Made by a program: the position numbers and the translations under genes | Source: Clostridia bacterium | GTDB lineage: Bacteria > Bacillota_A > Clostridia > Christensenellales > Aristaeellaceae | DNA: 40,710 nt | Reading direction: 5' to 3' | NCBI GenBank assembly: GCA_017517815.1 | Contig: JAFWYA010000078.1 | Span: 1-40,710, forward strand | Shown here: positions 14,942-23,271 of the stretch, piece by piece | Position numbering within the stretch: the stretch's first letter is position 1 | How the letters are laid out: the number at the start of each line of letters is the position of its first letter | The notes under the pieces: model-generated | Databases searched by the model: none | What the model was told of the DNA's origin: nothing | What the model saw: the letters and a program-made list of their open reading frames with translations, nothing else

Positions 14942-15949
14942 ATGGCCTATCTCATTTACCCCTACGACGAAAGCCAGTGCGCCAAGTGGGATGATTTTGT
15001 GATGCATCATTCCGTCAACGGCACGTTTCTGCACACGCGCCGGTTTTTGAGCTATCACCCCGAAGGCCGTTTTGAGGACGCGTCGGTGATGGTATACAAC
15101 AAGCAGGAGCTTTGCGCCGTGCTGCCCGCCGCCGCGCAGACCGTTGACGGCTGCCGCATGCTGCGCTCCCATCCGGGCAGCACCTTTGGCGGCCCCGTCT
15201 TTGGCGAAGAACTGCTGCGCGCGCCCAAGCTGGTGGAGCTGATTGCCGATCTGGACGCTTATTTTCAGCAGCAGGGCTTTGAAGCCTGCGAGCTCAAAAT
15301 CACCAGCGACCTGTTTTCCACCCGCCCCACCGACGCGCTGCAGTATGCGCTGTACCATGCAGGCTTTACCGACGAACTGGAAATTGCCGCCTGTCTGCCT
15401 GTGGAGGGCAAAACGCATGACGAGCTTGTGGCGGAATACTCCTTCAACAAGCGCTACGACATGAAAAAGTGCCTGAAGGCCGGGCTTGCCTTCCGCGAGA
15501 TCCGCACGGAAGAGGAGATCGCCGCTTTCTATGACCTGCTGTGCTGGAACCTGCAGAAGTTTGATGCAAAGCCCGTGCACACCCTCGAAGAACTGCTGGA
15601 CTTTGCCCATACCCGTCTGAAGGACGAGATCATCTTCCTCGGCGTGTATGACGCGGATAACCGCATGGTTGCCGGCGCATGCCTGTTCTATTTTGCACAG
15701 GCCAATGTGCTGCACACACAGTATCTGGCCACCGCGCCGGATGTGAAGGGCTATGTGCCCTCCACCTTCCTGTACGACGCAGTCATCCAGGCCGGTCTTT
15801 CTCACGCTGTTAAAACGGTGTCGTTTGGCACCTCCACCCACGACCGCGGACGCGTGCTCAACACCGGCCTCATCCAGAACAAAGAGGGCTACGGCGCGCT
15901 TCATTCCCTCAACCGCATCTACACCAAAAACTATACGGAGGCTGACTGA
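14942..15949 (+). CDS. FemAB/GNAT-like acyltransferase
   Basis: A 335-residue soluble protein with the pattern of the BioF2/FemAB-like GNAT fold: an N-terminal half with the segment HPGSTFGGPVFG, a central basic stretch YSFNKRYDMKKCLKAGL, and a C-terminal acyltransferase half with FLGVYDADNRMVAGACLFYF and a closing GTSTHDRGRVLNTGLIQNKE segment. Such proteins transfer acyl or aminoacyl groups to amines. Sitting between an aminotransferase and an FdtA-like enzyme, it most likely N-acylates the 3-amino group of the sugar nucleotide, the role FdtC or QdtC plays in other systems; it is not homologous in appearance to the hexapeptide-repeat FdtC. An AAAGGA site precedes the ATG. The acyl donor is unknown. 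Confidence 0.65.
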   Translation: MAYLIYPYDESQCAKWDDFVMHHSVNGTFLHTRRFLSYHPEGRFEDASVMVYNKQELCAVLPAAAQTVDGCRMLRSHPGSTFGGPVFGEELLRAPKLVELIADLDAYFQQQGFEACELKITSDLFSTRPTDALQYALYHAGFTDELEIAACLPVEGKTHDELVAEYSFNKRYDMKKCLKAGLAFREIRTEEEIAAFYDLLCWNLQKFDAKPVHTLEELLDFAHTRLKDEIIFLGVYDADNRMVAGACLFYFAQANVLHTQYLATAPDVKGYVPSTFLYDAVIQAGLSHAVKTVSFGTSTHDRGRVLNTGLIQNKEGYGALHSLNRIYTKNYTEAD

Positions 15950-15950
15950 T

Positions 15951-16364
15951 ATGATCAACGGCGTACAAATGCTGGAATTCCCTCAGCACGGCGACGAGCG
16001 CGGCCATCTGGTGGTGGTCGAAGGCCTCAAGGACGTGCCCTTTGAGATCAAGCGCATGTTTTACATCTACGGCAGCGATGCAAACGTCGTGCGCGGCCGT
16101 CATGCCAACCGCAAAAGCGAATTTGTGTTCATCAACGTAGCCGGCCAGAGCAAGGTGCGCGTGGATGACGGCCGCGGCAACGAGGCCGTGTTTTCCATCA
16201 ACCGCCCGCACACCGGGCTGTACCTGCCCAAAATGATCTGGAAGGACATGTACGACTTCTCCCCCGACAGCGTGCTGCTGGTTTTGTCCAACGAGCCCTA
16301 CGACGCCAATGAATACATCCGCGACTACGACGCCTACGTGGCGGAGGTAAATGCGAATGCCTAA
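15951..16364 (+). CDS. FdtA/QdtA-like sugar 3,4-ketoisomerase (WxcM-type cupin)
   Basis: A 137-residue single-domain cupin, the normal length for FdtA/QdtA. These enzymes convert dTDP-4-keto-6-deoxyglucose into the 3-keto isomer that the aminotransferase then uses. The family core RGRHANRKSEFVFINVAGQS and the later PKMIWKDMYDFSPDSVLLVL are clear. In characterised FdtA a HAH pair supplies the catalytic histidines; here it is His51-Ala-Asn53, so the second histidine is missing. A GGAGG lies before the ATG, one base after the previous stop. It overlaps the next gene by 8 bases. Its presence defines the operon as 3-aminosugar synthesis; the dTDP-glucose genes rmlA/rmlB are not in the window. Confidence 0.85.
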   Translation: MINGVQMLEFPQHGDERGHLVVVEGLKDVPFEIKRMFYIYGSDANVVRGRHANRKSEFVFINVAGQSKVRVDDGRGNEAVFSINRPHTGLYLPKMIWKDMYDFSPDSVLLVLSNEPYDANEYIRDYDAYVAEVNANA

Positions 16365-17316
16365 GCTCAGCATCGTCATCCCTGTTTATTACAATGCCGA
16401 AAACCTGCCCCCGCTGTATGAGGACATCAAAGAAAAAGTGCTGGACAAGGCCGATTTTGACGTGGAGATCGTGATGGTCGACGACGGCAGCGGCGACGAC
16501 AGCTACCGCGTGATGCTGCGCCTGGCCATGCAGGACGAGCGCATCCGCATCTTCCGTCTGAGCCGCAACTTTGGCTCGGATGCCGCCGTGCTTTGCGGTC
16601 TGGTCAACTCCACCGGCGACTGCGCGGTGGTGAAGGCCGCCGATTTGCAGGAGCCCACTGAAATGGTGCTGGAGATGTACGAAAAGTGGAAGGAAGGCTG
16701 CAACGTGGTGCTGGCCGTGCGCGAAGGGCGTGAGGAAAGCAAGAGTCAGGAATTCTTTGCCGACCTTTACTACGACATCACCCGCAAATTTGCCCTGCCC
16801 AATATGCCCAAAAAGGGCTTTGACGTGTTTCTGGTCGACCGCCGCGTCATAAACGTCCTGAGCCAGATGAGCGAGCCCAACAGTGCGCTGGACGGCCAGC
16901 TTTTGTGGGCGGGCTTCAAAACCGGCACCGTCACCTATGTGCGCCGCGAGCGCAAGATCGGCAAGAGCCGCTGGACCCTCAAAAAGAAGATCCGCCTTGT
17001 GGCGGACACTCTGTTCAGCTTTTCCACCGTGCCCATCACCTGCGTAACAGGACTGGGTTTCCTAAGCGTGGTGATTTCCCTCATCTGGGCGCTGGACGCG
17101 CTCATCTCCAAGCTGACAGGCCGCATCGACGTGACCGGCTGGACCATGATGTTCATCTTCCAGCTTTTGTCCTTCGGCGTCATCATGCTCACCCTGGGTC
17201 TGCTTGGCGCTTACCTTTGGCGCACCTTTGACGCGTCGCGCCGCCGTCCGCCGTTCCTGATTGAAATTGCCGACGGCCAGAAGGCGCAGGGCCGCGACAG
17301 GGAGGAACCCAAATGA
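16357..17316 (+). CDS. Membrane-anchored GT2 glycosyltransferase (GtrB/DPM1-like)
   Basis: A 319-residue family 2 glycosyltransferase that probably loads a sugar from a nucleotide donor onto undecaprenyl phosphate. The GT-A fold has VIPVYYNAENL, the nucleotide-binding MVDDGSGDDS (Asp42, Asp43) and KAADLQEP (Asp96) in place of the usual DADLQDP. A basic KSRWTLKKKIR precedes two C-terminal membrane helices (about 226-250 and 262-289), the layout of GtrB and related polyprenyl-phosphate glycosyltransferases. The start at 16357 is preferred over the ATG at 16351 because GGAGG lies 8 bases before it. The last codons overlap the next gene (ATGA). With GtrA two genes later it fits a three-component Gtr system. 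Confidence 0.85.
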   Translation: MPKLSIVIPVYYNAENLPPLYEDIKEKVLDKADFDVEIVMVDDGSGDDSYRVMLRLAMQDERIRIFRLSRNFGSDAAVLCGLVNSTGDCAVVKAADLQEPTEMVLEMYEKWKEGCNVVLAVREGREESKSQEFFADLYYDITRKFALPNMPKKGFDVFLVDRRVINVLSQMSEPNSALDGQLLWAGFKTGTVTYVRRERKIGKSRWTLKKKIRLVADTLFSFSTVPITCVTGLGFLSVVISLIWALDALISKLTGRIDVTGWTMMFIFQLLSFGVIMLTLGLLGAYLWRTFDASRRRPPFLIEIADGQKAQGRDREEPK

Positions 17317-18998
17317 AAAACAAACGCGCGCTCAGCTGGCTGATCGCCCTTGGGATGACTGCCATGCTGATGACCTTTGTGCTGCTTGGCACCGAAGTGC
17401 GCTATTCTCAAAATGACGACGCGGGCATTCTGCGCGCTTTCCTCGGGCAGGAAAGCGGCACGCCCGCGCGCTTTCACATTTACATCCACGGCCTGTTCGC
17501 GCTGCCGCTGGCCGCGCTGAGCACGGCCTTTCCGCTTATGCCGTGGTTTACGTACCTGCAGCTGGCGCTTTTGGCGCTTGCGTGCGTGGTGATCAGCAAA
17601 AGCATCATGCAGTGCTTTGTAAAGCACGACCAGTCCATCTGGCTGGGCGCTGCGGCTGCGGCGCTGTTTCTGCTGACGCTGTGCCTGAAGCACATCAGCC
17701 GCATCACCTTCACCGAAACCGCTGCCCTTTTGGGCGCTGCGGCAGTTTTGCAGATGCTTTCCATCGACTATGAACGCGGCGGCTGGCGCGTGGCGCTTGG
17801 CCTGACTGGCGCGGCGGCGCTGGTGATGTTTGCCTACGCGCTGCGTCAGGTGACGGCGCTGCCGGTGCTGGCCTTCTGCGCTCTGGTATTCGTATTCAGC
17901 CTGTGGCATCACCGCGCTGCCGCAAAGCCCATGCTGGCCGGGCTGTTCATTACCGCGTTCCTCATGGGCGGCATGGCCGGTTTCCGCGCAGCCGAAACCG
18001 AAAGCAGCGGCGCGCAGGACTATCTGGCCTGGCAGGACGCCAACACGCAGGTCATCGACTTCTACGGGCTGGACAAGCTGGGCGAGGAAGAACTCGTCCT
18101 TGTCGGCTGGGACGAAACCACCCTACGTATGGCCAAAAGCTGGTGTTTTCTGGACAGCGATCTGTCCACCGAAGCGTTCCTCACCCTGACCGACCATCTG
18201 CAAAAGCATGACACGCGCACCTTTTCTGACCGCGCATCTCAGGCATGGGCAGCCTTTGCCAGCATGCTGAAGCTGTACCAGCTGGACATGCGCTGCCTGT
18301 GCCTTGCGCTGATCGCCGGCATTTTCGCGCTGGTGTGCGCCTGCATCCGCAAAGACCTGCGCAAGGTGCTTCTGATCGCATGCGCCGTGCTGGGCGCTGT
18401 GGTGATGCTGGCCTATCTGTCGTGGGAGGGCCGTTTGCCCATCCGCGCGGTGATGATGGTCACCATGCCGCTTTCCGCAGTGCTCATGGCCATGCTTCCC
18501 TCTGCCAGAAAGGGCGTTGTGATCGCCGGTCTTTGCGTGATGACCGCGCTGTGCGCATGGTGCCTGACGGACATCCTGCCCGTCATCCTGCCCAACGAAG
18601 AAGAAGAGCTGGCCCTTGGCAACGCCATGGGCGACCTGGAAGAGTACGCCGTCGACGAGCCCGACAGCCTGTTCATCTACGACAGCACGCTGGTGGGCGC
18701 GGACCTGCGCGCCTTCCCGGATTACGAGTACGGCATGCCCACCAACCTGACCTACTGGGGCGGCTGGGGTCTGCGTTCGCCTGAAAACTGCGCCCTGTTT
18801 GAGCGCTGGGGCATCGACCTTGCCGACTTTGACCCCGAGACCTTCCTGCGCGACGACGTATTCCTGGCCACGGGCCGCATCGACCCGCCGCCGACGATGC
18901 TGCTGAAGTGGCTGGAAGCCAAAACCGGCAAGTCCATCGACTGGGAGATCTGGTCGGAATACGGCAGCGTGTACATTCTGCATTTCTACGAATACTGA
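17313..18998 (+). CDS. Polytopic membrane protein, probable GT-C-type glycosyltransferase of the Gtr system
   Basis: A 561-residue protein with an N-terminal membrane helix and about ten further hydrophobic segments up to residue 430, an extracytoplasmic segment near 225-315, and a soluble C-terminal domain of about 130 residues. The first outside loop contains SQNDDAGILRAF, an acidic pair in the position of the catalytic Asp of GT-C enzymes. It overlaps the GT2 gene by 4 bases and precedes gtrA, the exact place of the GtrC transferase that moves the flipped lipid-linked sugar to its surface acceptor. No specific family is recognised, so the role rests on topology and context. A GGGAGG site precedes the ATG. 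Confidence 0.6.
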   Translation: MKNKRALSWLIALGMTAMLMTFVLLGTEVRYSQNDDAGILRAFLGQESGTPARFHIYIHGLFALPLAALSTAFPLMPWFTYLQLALLALACVVISKSIMQCFVKHDQSIWLGAAAAALFLLTLCLKHISRITFTETAALLGAAAVLQMLSIDYERGGWRVALGLTGAAALVMFAYALRQVTALPVLAFCALVFVFSLWHHRAAAKPMLAGLFITAFLMGGMAGFRAAETESSGAQDYLAWQDANTQVIDFYGLDKLGEEELVLVGWDETTLRMAKSWCFLDSDLSTEAFLTLTDHLQKHDTRTFSDRASQAWAAFASMLKLYQLDMRCLCLALIAGIFALVCACIRKDLRKVLLIACAVLGAVVMLAYLSWEGRLPIRAVMMVTMPLSAVLMAMLPSARKGVVIAGLCVMTALCAWCLTDILPVILPNEEEELALGNAMGDLEEYAVDEPDSLFIYDSTLVGADLRAFPDYEYGMPTNLTYWGGWGLRSPENCALFERWGIDLADFDPETFLRDDVFLATGRIDPPPTMLLKWLEAKTGKSIDWEIWSEYGSVYILHFYEY

Positions 18999-19005
18999 GG
19001 CAACT

Positions 19006-19437
19006 ATGTTCAAAAAATGGCTTGAAAATCCGACCGTGGCAAAGCTGTGGCAGTTTGTGAAATTCGGCATCGTGGGCGTGAGCAACACGGCCATTTCGCT
19101 GTGCGTATATGAGATCTGCATCCATCTGGGGCTGCACTATGTGCTTTCAAACGGCATCGGCCTTGTCGTAAGCGTCATCAACGCCTACTACTGGAACAAC
19201 CGCTGCGTGTTTGGCGACGGTGAAAAGAAAACCTTCGCCCAGCATGTGAAAACCTACTTCAAATCGCTGGCGGCCTACGGCGGCACCTTTGTGCTGGATT
19301 CGCTTTTGCTGATTCTGTGGGTGGAAGTCATCGGCATCCCTGAAGCGCTCGCGCCCATCCTGAATTTGTGCATCACCATCCCGGTGAACTTTTTGGTCAA
19401 CAAATACTGGACCTTCCGGAAGGGAAAGAACCTCTGA
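19006..19437 (+). CDS. GtrA-family membrane protein (polyprenyl-linked sugar flippase)
   Basis: A 143-residue GtrA family protein with four membrane helices (about 14-36, 43-60, 85-105 and 112-130). Family motifs are FVKFGIVGVSNTAIS, NAYYWNNRCVF and the closing FLVNKYWTFRKG. GtrA proteins are thought to flip undecaprenyl-phosphate sugars across the membrane. It starts 7 bases after the polytopic gene with a modest GAGG site, and its TGA shares one base with the ATG of the GH43 gene, so surface glycosylation and glycan hydrolysis are translated from one message. Confidence 0.9.
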   Translation: MFKKWLENPTVAKLWQFVKFGIVGVSNTAISLCVYEICIHLGLHYVLSNGIGLVVSVINAYYWNNRCVFGDGEKKTFAQHVKTYFKSLAAYGGTFVLDSLLLILWVEVIGIPEALAPILNLCITIPVNFLVNKYWTFRKGKNL

Positions 19438-20858
19438 TGAATCCATTCCTGCCCGGCTGGGAATACATTCCCGACGTGGAACCCCGCGTATTCGGCGGCC
19501 GGCTCTACATTTACGGCAGCCACGACCGCTTCGGCGGGCAGGGCTACTGTGAAAACGAATACGTGGTGTGGTCTGCCCCCCTGTCCGACCTGACCGAGTG
19601 GCGCATGAGTCCCCACCGCTATTTTCTGGAGGATGATCCCAGCAATACCGACAAAACTCAGAAGGGCTTTGCGCCGGACGTGGTGCAGGGGCCTGACGGG
19701 CGGTACTATCTGTACTACTGCCTGAGCGGCACCCGGCAGGTGAGCGTTGCCGTAAGCGAAAGCCCCGACGGGCCTTTTACCTATCTCGATCTCATCCGCG
19801 AGATAGACGGCACGCCCTATGGCGGACGCCCCGGCAGCGTGTTTGCCTTCGATCCCGGCATTCTGCAGGACGACGACGGCACGCAGTGGCTGTACCTTGG
19901 CAGCGCGCCCGTGGGCGACTGGCGCAAAAGGCTGGAGCCCACCGGCATGCTCATCGACGGCGGGTACTGCGTGCGCATGCGCGATATGCTGACCGTGGAG
20001 GGCGAAACAACGCTCGTTCTGCCCGGCTCCTGCGTAGCGGAAGGCACGGGCTTTGAACAGCACGCCTTTTTTGAGGCCATCAGCCCCCGCAAGATCGGCG
20101 GGCGGTATTATCTGCTGTATTCCTCCGTGCTCAGCCATGAGCTGTGCTGGGCCGTGAGCGACCGCCCGGACGGCGGCTACCGCTTCGGCGGCACGGTGGT
20201 GTCCATCGGCGACGTGGGCCTGTCCCCCGAGCCGCTCAACTACCTTGGCAACACCCACGGCGGCATGGCGCAGATCAACGGGCAGTGGTATGTGTTCTAT
20301 CACCGCCAGACCAACCTGTGCCAGTTCGCGCGCCAGTGCTGCGCCGAGCCTGTGACCTTTGACACTGACGGCAACATTCTGCAGTCGCCTCTCACCTCCG
20401 GCGGACTGGAGGGCGTGCTTCCCGCCGACGGCCCGCACGAAGCCCGCACAGCGTGCCACCTGTCCTCGTACAAGGGTACCTGCGCCTATTCCAGCCGTCA
20501 GCCCCAGCCGCAGATGGAGGACTGTCACCCCTATTTCACCCAGTCAGGCTCCGACCGCGAGCTGATGGGCGACCAGCATATCGCCCGGCTGTCCGACGGT
20601 GCGTGGGCGTGCTTCCGCTGGTATGCCTTTACCGGTGCGGAAAGCAGCATCACCCTTTGGGCGCGCGGCGCCTTTGAAGGTACGGTGCAGATCAGCCTCG
20701 CCCGCGGCGGCGATCCCGTCGCCAGCGTGCCTGTGCATCCCTCTGCCGACTGGCAGCCCTTCAGCGCAGAACTGCGTGTGCCTGCAGGTCAGCATGCGCT
20801 GTACTTCACCTGGCAGGGCACGGGCCACGGCGACCTGACGGCCTTTGTCATCAACTGA
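19437..20858 (+). CDS. GH43-like glycoside hydrolase with C-terminal beta-sandwich
   Basis: A 473-residue protein whose first 330 residues look like a five-bladed beta-propeller of GH43, enzymes that act on arabinose- or xylose-containing glycans. Candidate catalytic residues are Asp13 in YIPDVEPRVFGGRLYIYGSHD-like N-terminal strand, Asp139 in AFDPGILQDDDGT and Glu213 in FFEAISPRKIGGRYYLLYS. Residues about 345-473 form a separate beta-rich domain resembling a CBM6-type carbohydrate-binding module. There is no signal peptide, so it is predicted to be cytoplasmic, as is the GH78 enzyme. The ATG at 19437 overlaps the gtrA stop by one base, with a GGAAGGGAAAG upstream. Exact specificity is unknown. 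Confidence 0.8.
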   Translation: MNPFLPGWEYIPDVEPRVFGGRLYIYGSHDRFGGQGYCENEYVVWSAPLSDLTEWRMSPHRYFLEDDPSNTDKTQKGFAPDVVQGPDGRYYLYYCLSGTRQVSVAVSESPDGPFTYLDLIREIDGTPYGGRPGSVFAFDPGILQDDDGTQWLYLGSAPVGDWRKRLEPTGMLIDGGYCVRMRDMLTVEGETTLVLPGSCVAEGTGFEQHAFFEAISPRKIGGRYYLLYSSVLSHELCWAVSDRPDGGYRFGGTVVSIGDVGLSPEPLNYLGNTHGGMAQINGQWYVFYHRQTNLCQFARQCCAEPVTFDTDGNILQSPLTSGGLEGVLPADGPHEARTACHLSSYKGTCAYSSRQPQPQMEDCHPYFTQSGSDRELMGDQHIARLSDGAWACFRWYAFTGAESSITLWARGAFEGTVQISLARGGDPVASVPVHPSADWQPFSAELRVPAGQHALYFTWQGTGHGDLTAFVIN

Positions 20859-20864
20859 ACCTGT

Positions 20865-20878
20865 GGCGGCACGCCGCC
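20865..20878. other. Small GC stem-loop between GH43 and galM
   Basis: GGCGG and CCGCC pair around CACG just after the GH43 stop codon. No T-run follows, so read-through into galM is expected; it may be an mRNA stability element. Confidence 0.35.
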
Positions 20879-20910
20879 TGAACATAGCAAACTTTAAGGA
20901 GGCGCTTTCC

Positions 20911-21969
20911 ATGAGCATCACCCTCAAACCCTTTGGCACCACGCCTGCCGGCGAGCAGGTGACCGAGTACACCCTCACCAATGCCACCGGCGCCAGCGTT
21001 TCCATCATCGACTTCGGCGGCATCCTCACCAAGATCATGGTGCCCGACCGCGACGGCAATCTGGCCGACGTAAACCTCAGCTTCGACGACGTGGCCACCT
21101 ACGCCGGCCCCAAGAACGGCAGCATGGGCGCGCTCATCGGCCGCATCGGCAACCGTATCGGCGGCGCGCAGTTTGAGCTGGAGGGCAAGACCTACACCCT
21201 GGCCAAAAACGACGGCGAAAACAACCTGCACGGCGGCCCTGTGGGCTTCAACATGCGCATGTGGCAGGCCGAGCCCGCCGAGATCGACGGCGACCCGGCG
21301 CTGATTCTTCACCTCATCAGCGAGGACGGCGATCAGGGCTTCCCCGGCCGTGTGGAGGTTCAGGTGACCTACTGCTTCAGCAAGGACAATGAGCTGCTCA
21401 TCCACTACGAAGCCGTCACCGACGAAACCACCATCATCAACCTCACCAACCACGCCTACTTCAACCTCGACGGCCATGACGCCGGCACCGTGCGCGACCT
21501 GGAACTGCAGATCAACGCGCCCATGGTGAACGAAGTCTCCCCTGCGCTCATTCCCAGCGGCAAGCTGGTGCCCGTGGGTGAGACCGTGTACGACTTCACC
21601 GAAATGCGCCGCATGGGCGACGTACTGGATCACACCGCCACTGACCCCATGATGAAGGCCGCCCTCGGTGTGGACTTCAACTACTGCGCGGGCCGCGACC
21701 GCGAGACCAAGCTGATCGCCACCCTCTACTCGCCCAAGACCGGCCGCGTGATGGACGTCATCACCGACCAGCCCGGCGTGCAGTGCTACACCGGCCAGTT
21801 CCTCGACGTGACCGGCAAGGGCGGCGTGCACTACGGCCCCTACGCCGGCATGTGCCTCGAGACCCAGCACTACCCCGACGCCATCCATCACCCGGAATTT
21901 GCCAGCGTCGTCCTTCGCCCGCAGGACACCTACGACACCTTTACCATCTACCGTTTCGGCGTACGCTGA
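20911..21969 (+). CDS. galM: Aldose 1-epimerase (galactose mutarotase)
   Basis: A 352-residue cytoplasmic enzyme that interconverts alpha and beta anomers of hexoses or pentoses. GalM residues are all present: GRIGNRIGGAQF, His107 in NNLHGGPVGF, His181 in NLTNHAYFNLDG, Asp255 in LGVDFNY and Glu317 in CLETQHYPDAIHH. The start at 20911 has a TAAGGAGG site 8 bases upstream. It follows GH43 after 52 bases and precedes the DUF2804 gene by 12 bases, consistent with processing of sugars released by the glycosidases. Confidence 0.95.
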   Translation: MSITLKPFGTTPAGEQVTEYTLTNATGASVSIIDFGGILTKIMVPDRDGNLADVNLSFDDVATYAGPKNGSMGALIGRIGNRIGGAQFELEGKTYTLAKNDGENNLHGGPVGFNMRMWQAEPAEIDGDPALILHLISEDGDQGFPGRVEVQVTYCFSKDNELLIHYEAVTDETTIINLTNHAYFNLDGHDAGTVRDLELQINAPMVNEVSPALIPSGKLVPVGETVYDFTEMRRMGDVLDHTATDPMMKAALGVDFNYCAGRDRETKLIATLYSPKTGRVMDVITDQPGVQCYTGQFLDVTGKGGVHYGPYAGMCLETQHYPDAIHHPEFASVVLRPQDTYDTFTIYRFGVR

Positions 21970-21981
21970 GGGAGGACCATT

Positions 21982-23013
21982 ATGCAGCACAAGCTTTCCG
22001 CAGGCCCGCTGCTCAATGAACAGGGCCATCTGTGCGAGGCCGGCTATGCCACCAGCCTTGTCAAAACCTACGACCGCAGCGCCATCCGCGCCAACGCCCT
22101 GCGCATCAAGGAATGGGACTATTACTGCGCCATCAGCGGCGACATCGTGCTGGCCCTGACCATCGACGACAACAGCTACATGAGCCTTGACAGCGTGAGC
22201 CTTTTAAACCTCGCCACAGGCTTCCAGCACACGTGGAGCGCCATGGGCGTGATGACCCTTGGCAAGCGAAACTTTCCCGCCACCAGCAAAGTGGGCGACA
22301 TCGCCGTGGAGACCCCCGGCTATGCCCTGCGCTTTGAAAATGACGGCACGCAGCGTATTCTTACCGCGCGCGTGGACAATTTCAAGGACGGCAAGCCCCT
22401 CACCGCACGCCTCGTCCTCACCGACGAGCCCGAGGACAGCATGGTCATCGCCACGCCCTTTGCAGGCAAGCCCAAGGCCTTCTATTACAACCAGAAGATC
22501 AACTGCCTGCGTGCATCCGGCGACGTGACCTTTGACGGCCAGGTCTACCCCTTCGATCCCGCCAATGCCACTGCAGTGCTTGACTGGGGCCGCGGCGTAT
22601 GGACCTACTCCAACACATGGTACTGGGGCAGCGCCAGCGGCTACATTGACGGCGTGCCCTTCGGCATGAACCTCGGCTACGGCTTCGGCGATACCTCCGC
22701 CGCCAGCGAAAACATGCTGTTCTTTGGCGGCCATGCCCACAAGCTGACCGACATCGACTTCGGCATTCCCCAGACCCCCGACGGCAAGGATGACTTCCTT
22801 GCCCCGTGGCACATCACATCCTCCGACAACCGTCTGAACCTCACCTTTACCCCCGTCCTCGACCGCGCCTCACTGACCAGCGTCGTCGTCATCGAAAGCG
22901 ACCAGCACCAGGTCTTCGGCCGCTTTAACGGCACCGCCGTCCTCGACGACGGCACCGTGCTTGAAGTGCGCGACCTGGTAGGATTTGCGGGAAAGGTAAA
23001 GAACAAATGGTGA
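21982..23013 (+). CDS. DUF2804 family protein
   Basis: A 343-residue protein matching DUF2804, a family of unknown function. The sequence is rich in beta strands and aromatic residues, for example FYYNQKINCLRASGDVTF and WTYSNTWYWGSASGYIDG, which recalls lipocalin-like or attH-like beta-barrel folds that bind hydrophobic or isoprenoid ligands (inference). There is no signal peptide or membrane helix. It is the last gene of the operon, with GGGAGGA before its ATG, and is followed by the terminator at 23069. Its position after a mutarotase does not reveal the function. Confidence 0.75.
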   Translation: MQHKLSAGPLLNEQGHLCEAGYATSLVKTYDRSAIRANALRIKEWDYYCAISGDIVLALTIDDNSYMSLDSVSLLNLATGFQHTWSAMGVMTLGKRNFPATSKVGDIAVETPGYALRFENDGTQRILTARVDNFKDGKPLTARLVLTDEPEDSMVIATPFAGKPKAFYYNQKINCLRASGDVTFDGQVYPFDPANATAVLDWGRGVWTYSNTWYWGSASGYIDGVPFGMNLGYGFGDTSAASENMLFFGGHAHKLTDIDFGIPQTPDGKDDFLAPWHITSSDNRLNLTFTPVLDRASLTSVVVIESDQHQVFGRFNGTAVLDDGTVLEVRDLVGFAGKVKNKW

Positions 23014-23068
23014 CGCGCAGGGGTTTCACCCCTGCACCCCACAAGGGACTTCGTCCCTTGACCCATCT

Positions 23069-23104
23069 CTGATGCCCATTTTATGGGCATCAGGGATTTT
23101 TTTT
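23069..23104 (+). terminator. Intrinsic terminator of the glycan operon
   Basis: A perfect 11-base stem (23069-23079 and 23083-23093) with a TTT loop, followed by GGA and eight T residues (23097-23104). It ends the transcript that begins at 13756 and is also the third stem of the composite repeat. Confidence 0.9.
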
Positions 23105-23108
23105 ATGT

Positions 23109-23167
23109 GTTTGGGGCTGCTGCTAAGACCGCCGGTCGGCGACAGGCCTCCCGGCTCGCTTGGGTGG
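23109..23167. repeat. 59-base conserved repeat core, copy 1
   Basis: Identical to 40543-40601 except one T/A change within the CTGCtGC block near its left end. It contains short self-complementary pieces (GACC-GCC-GGTC) and ends in CTTGGGTGG, whose CTTGG can pair with CCAAG just downstream in both copies. In both places it follows a terminator-like stem by a few bases. Confidence 0.9.
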
Positions 23168-23271
23168 GGACATGTATAACCAAGTAACACTCCCAACCCG
23201 CCGCAAAGAAAAAGACCCCTGGCTGGGGTCTGGGGCTTTGCCCCAGCGCGGGAAGGGGGGAGGGGGGAAGT

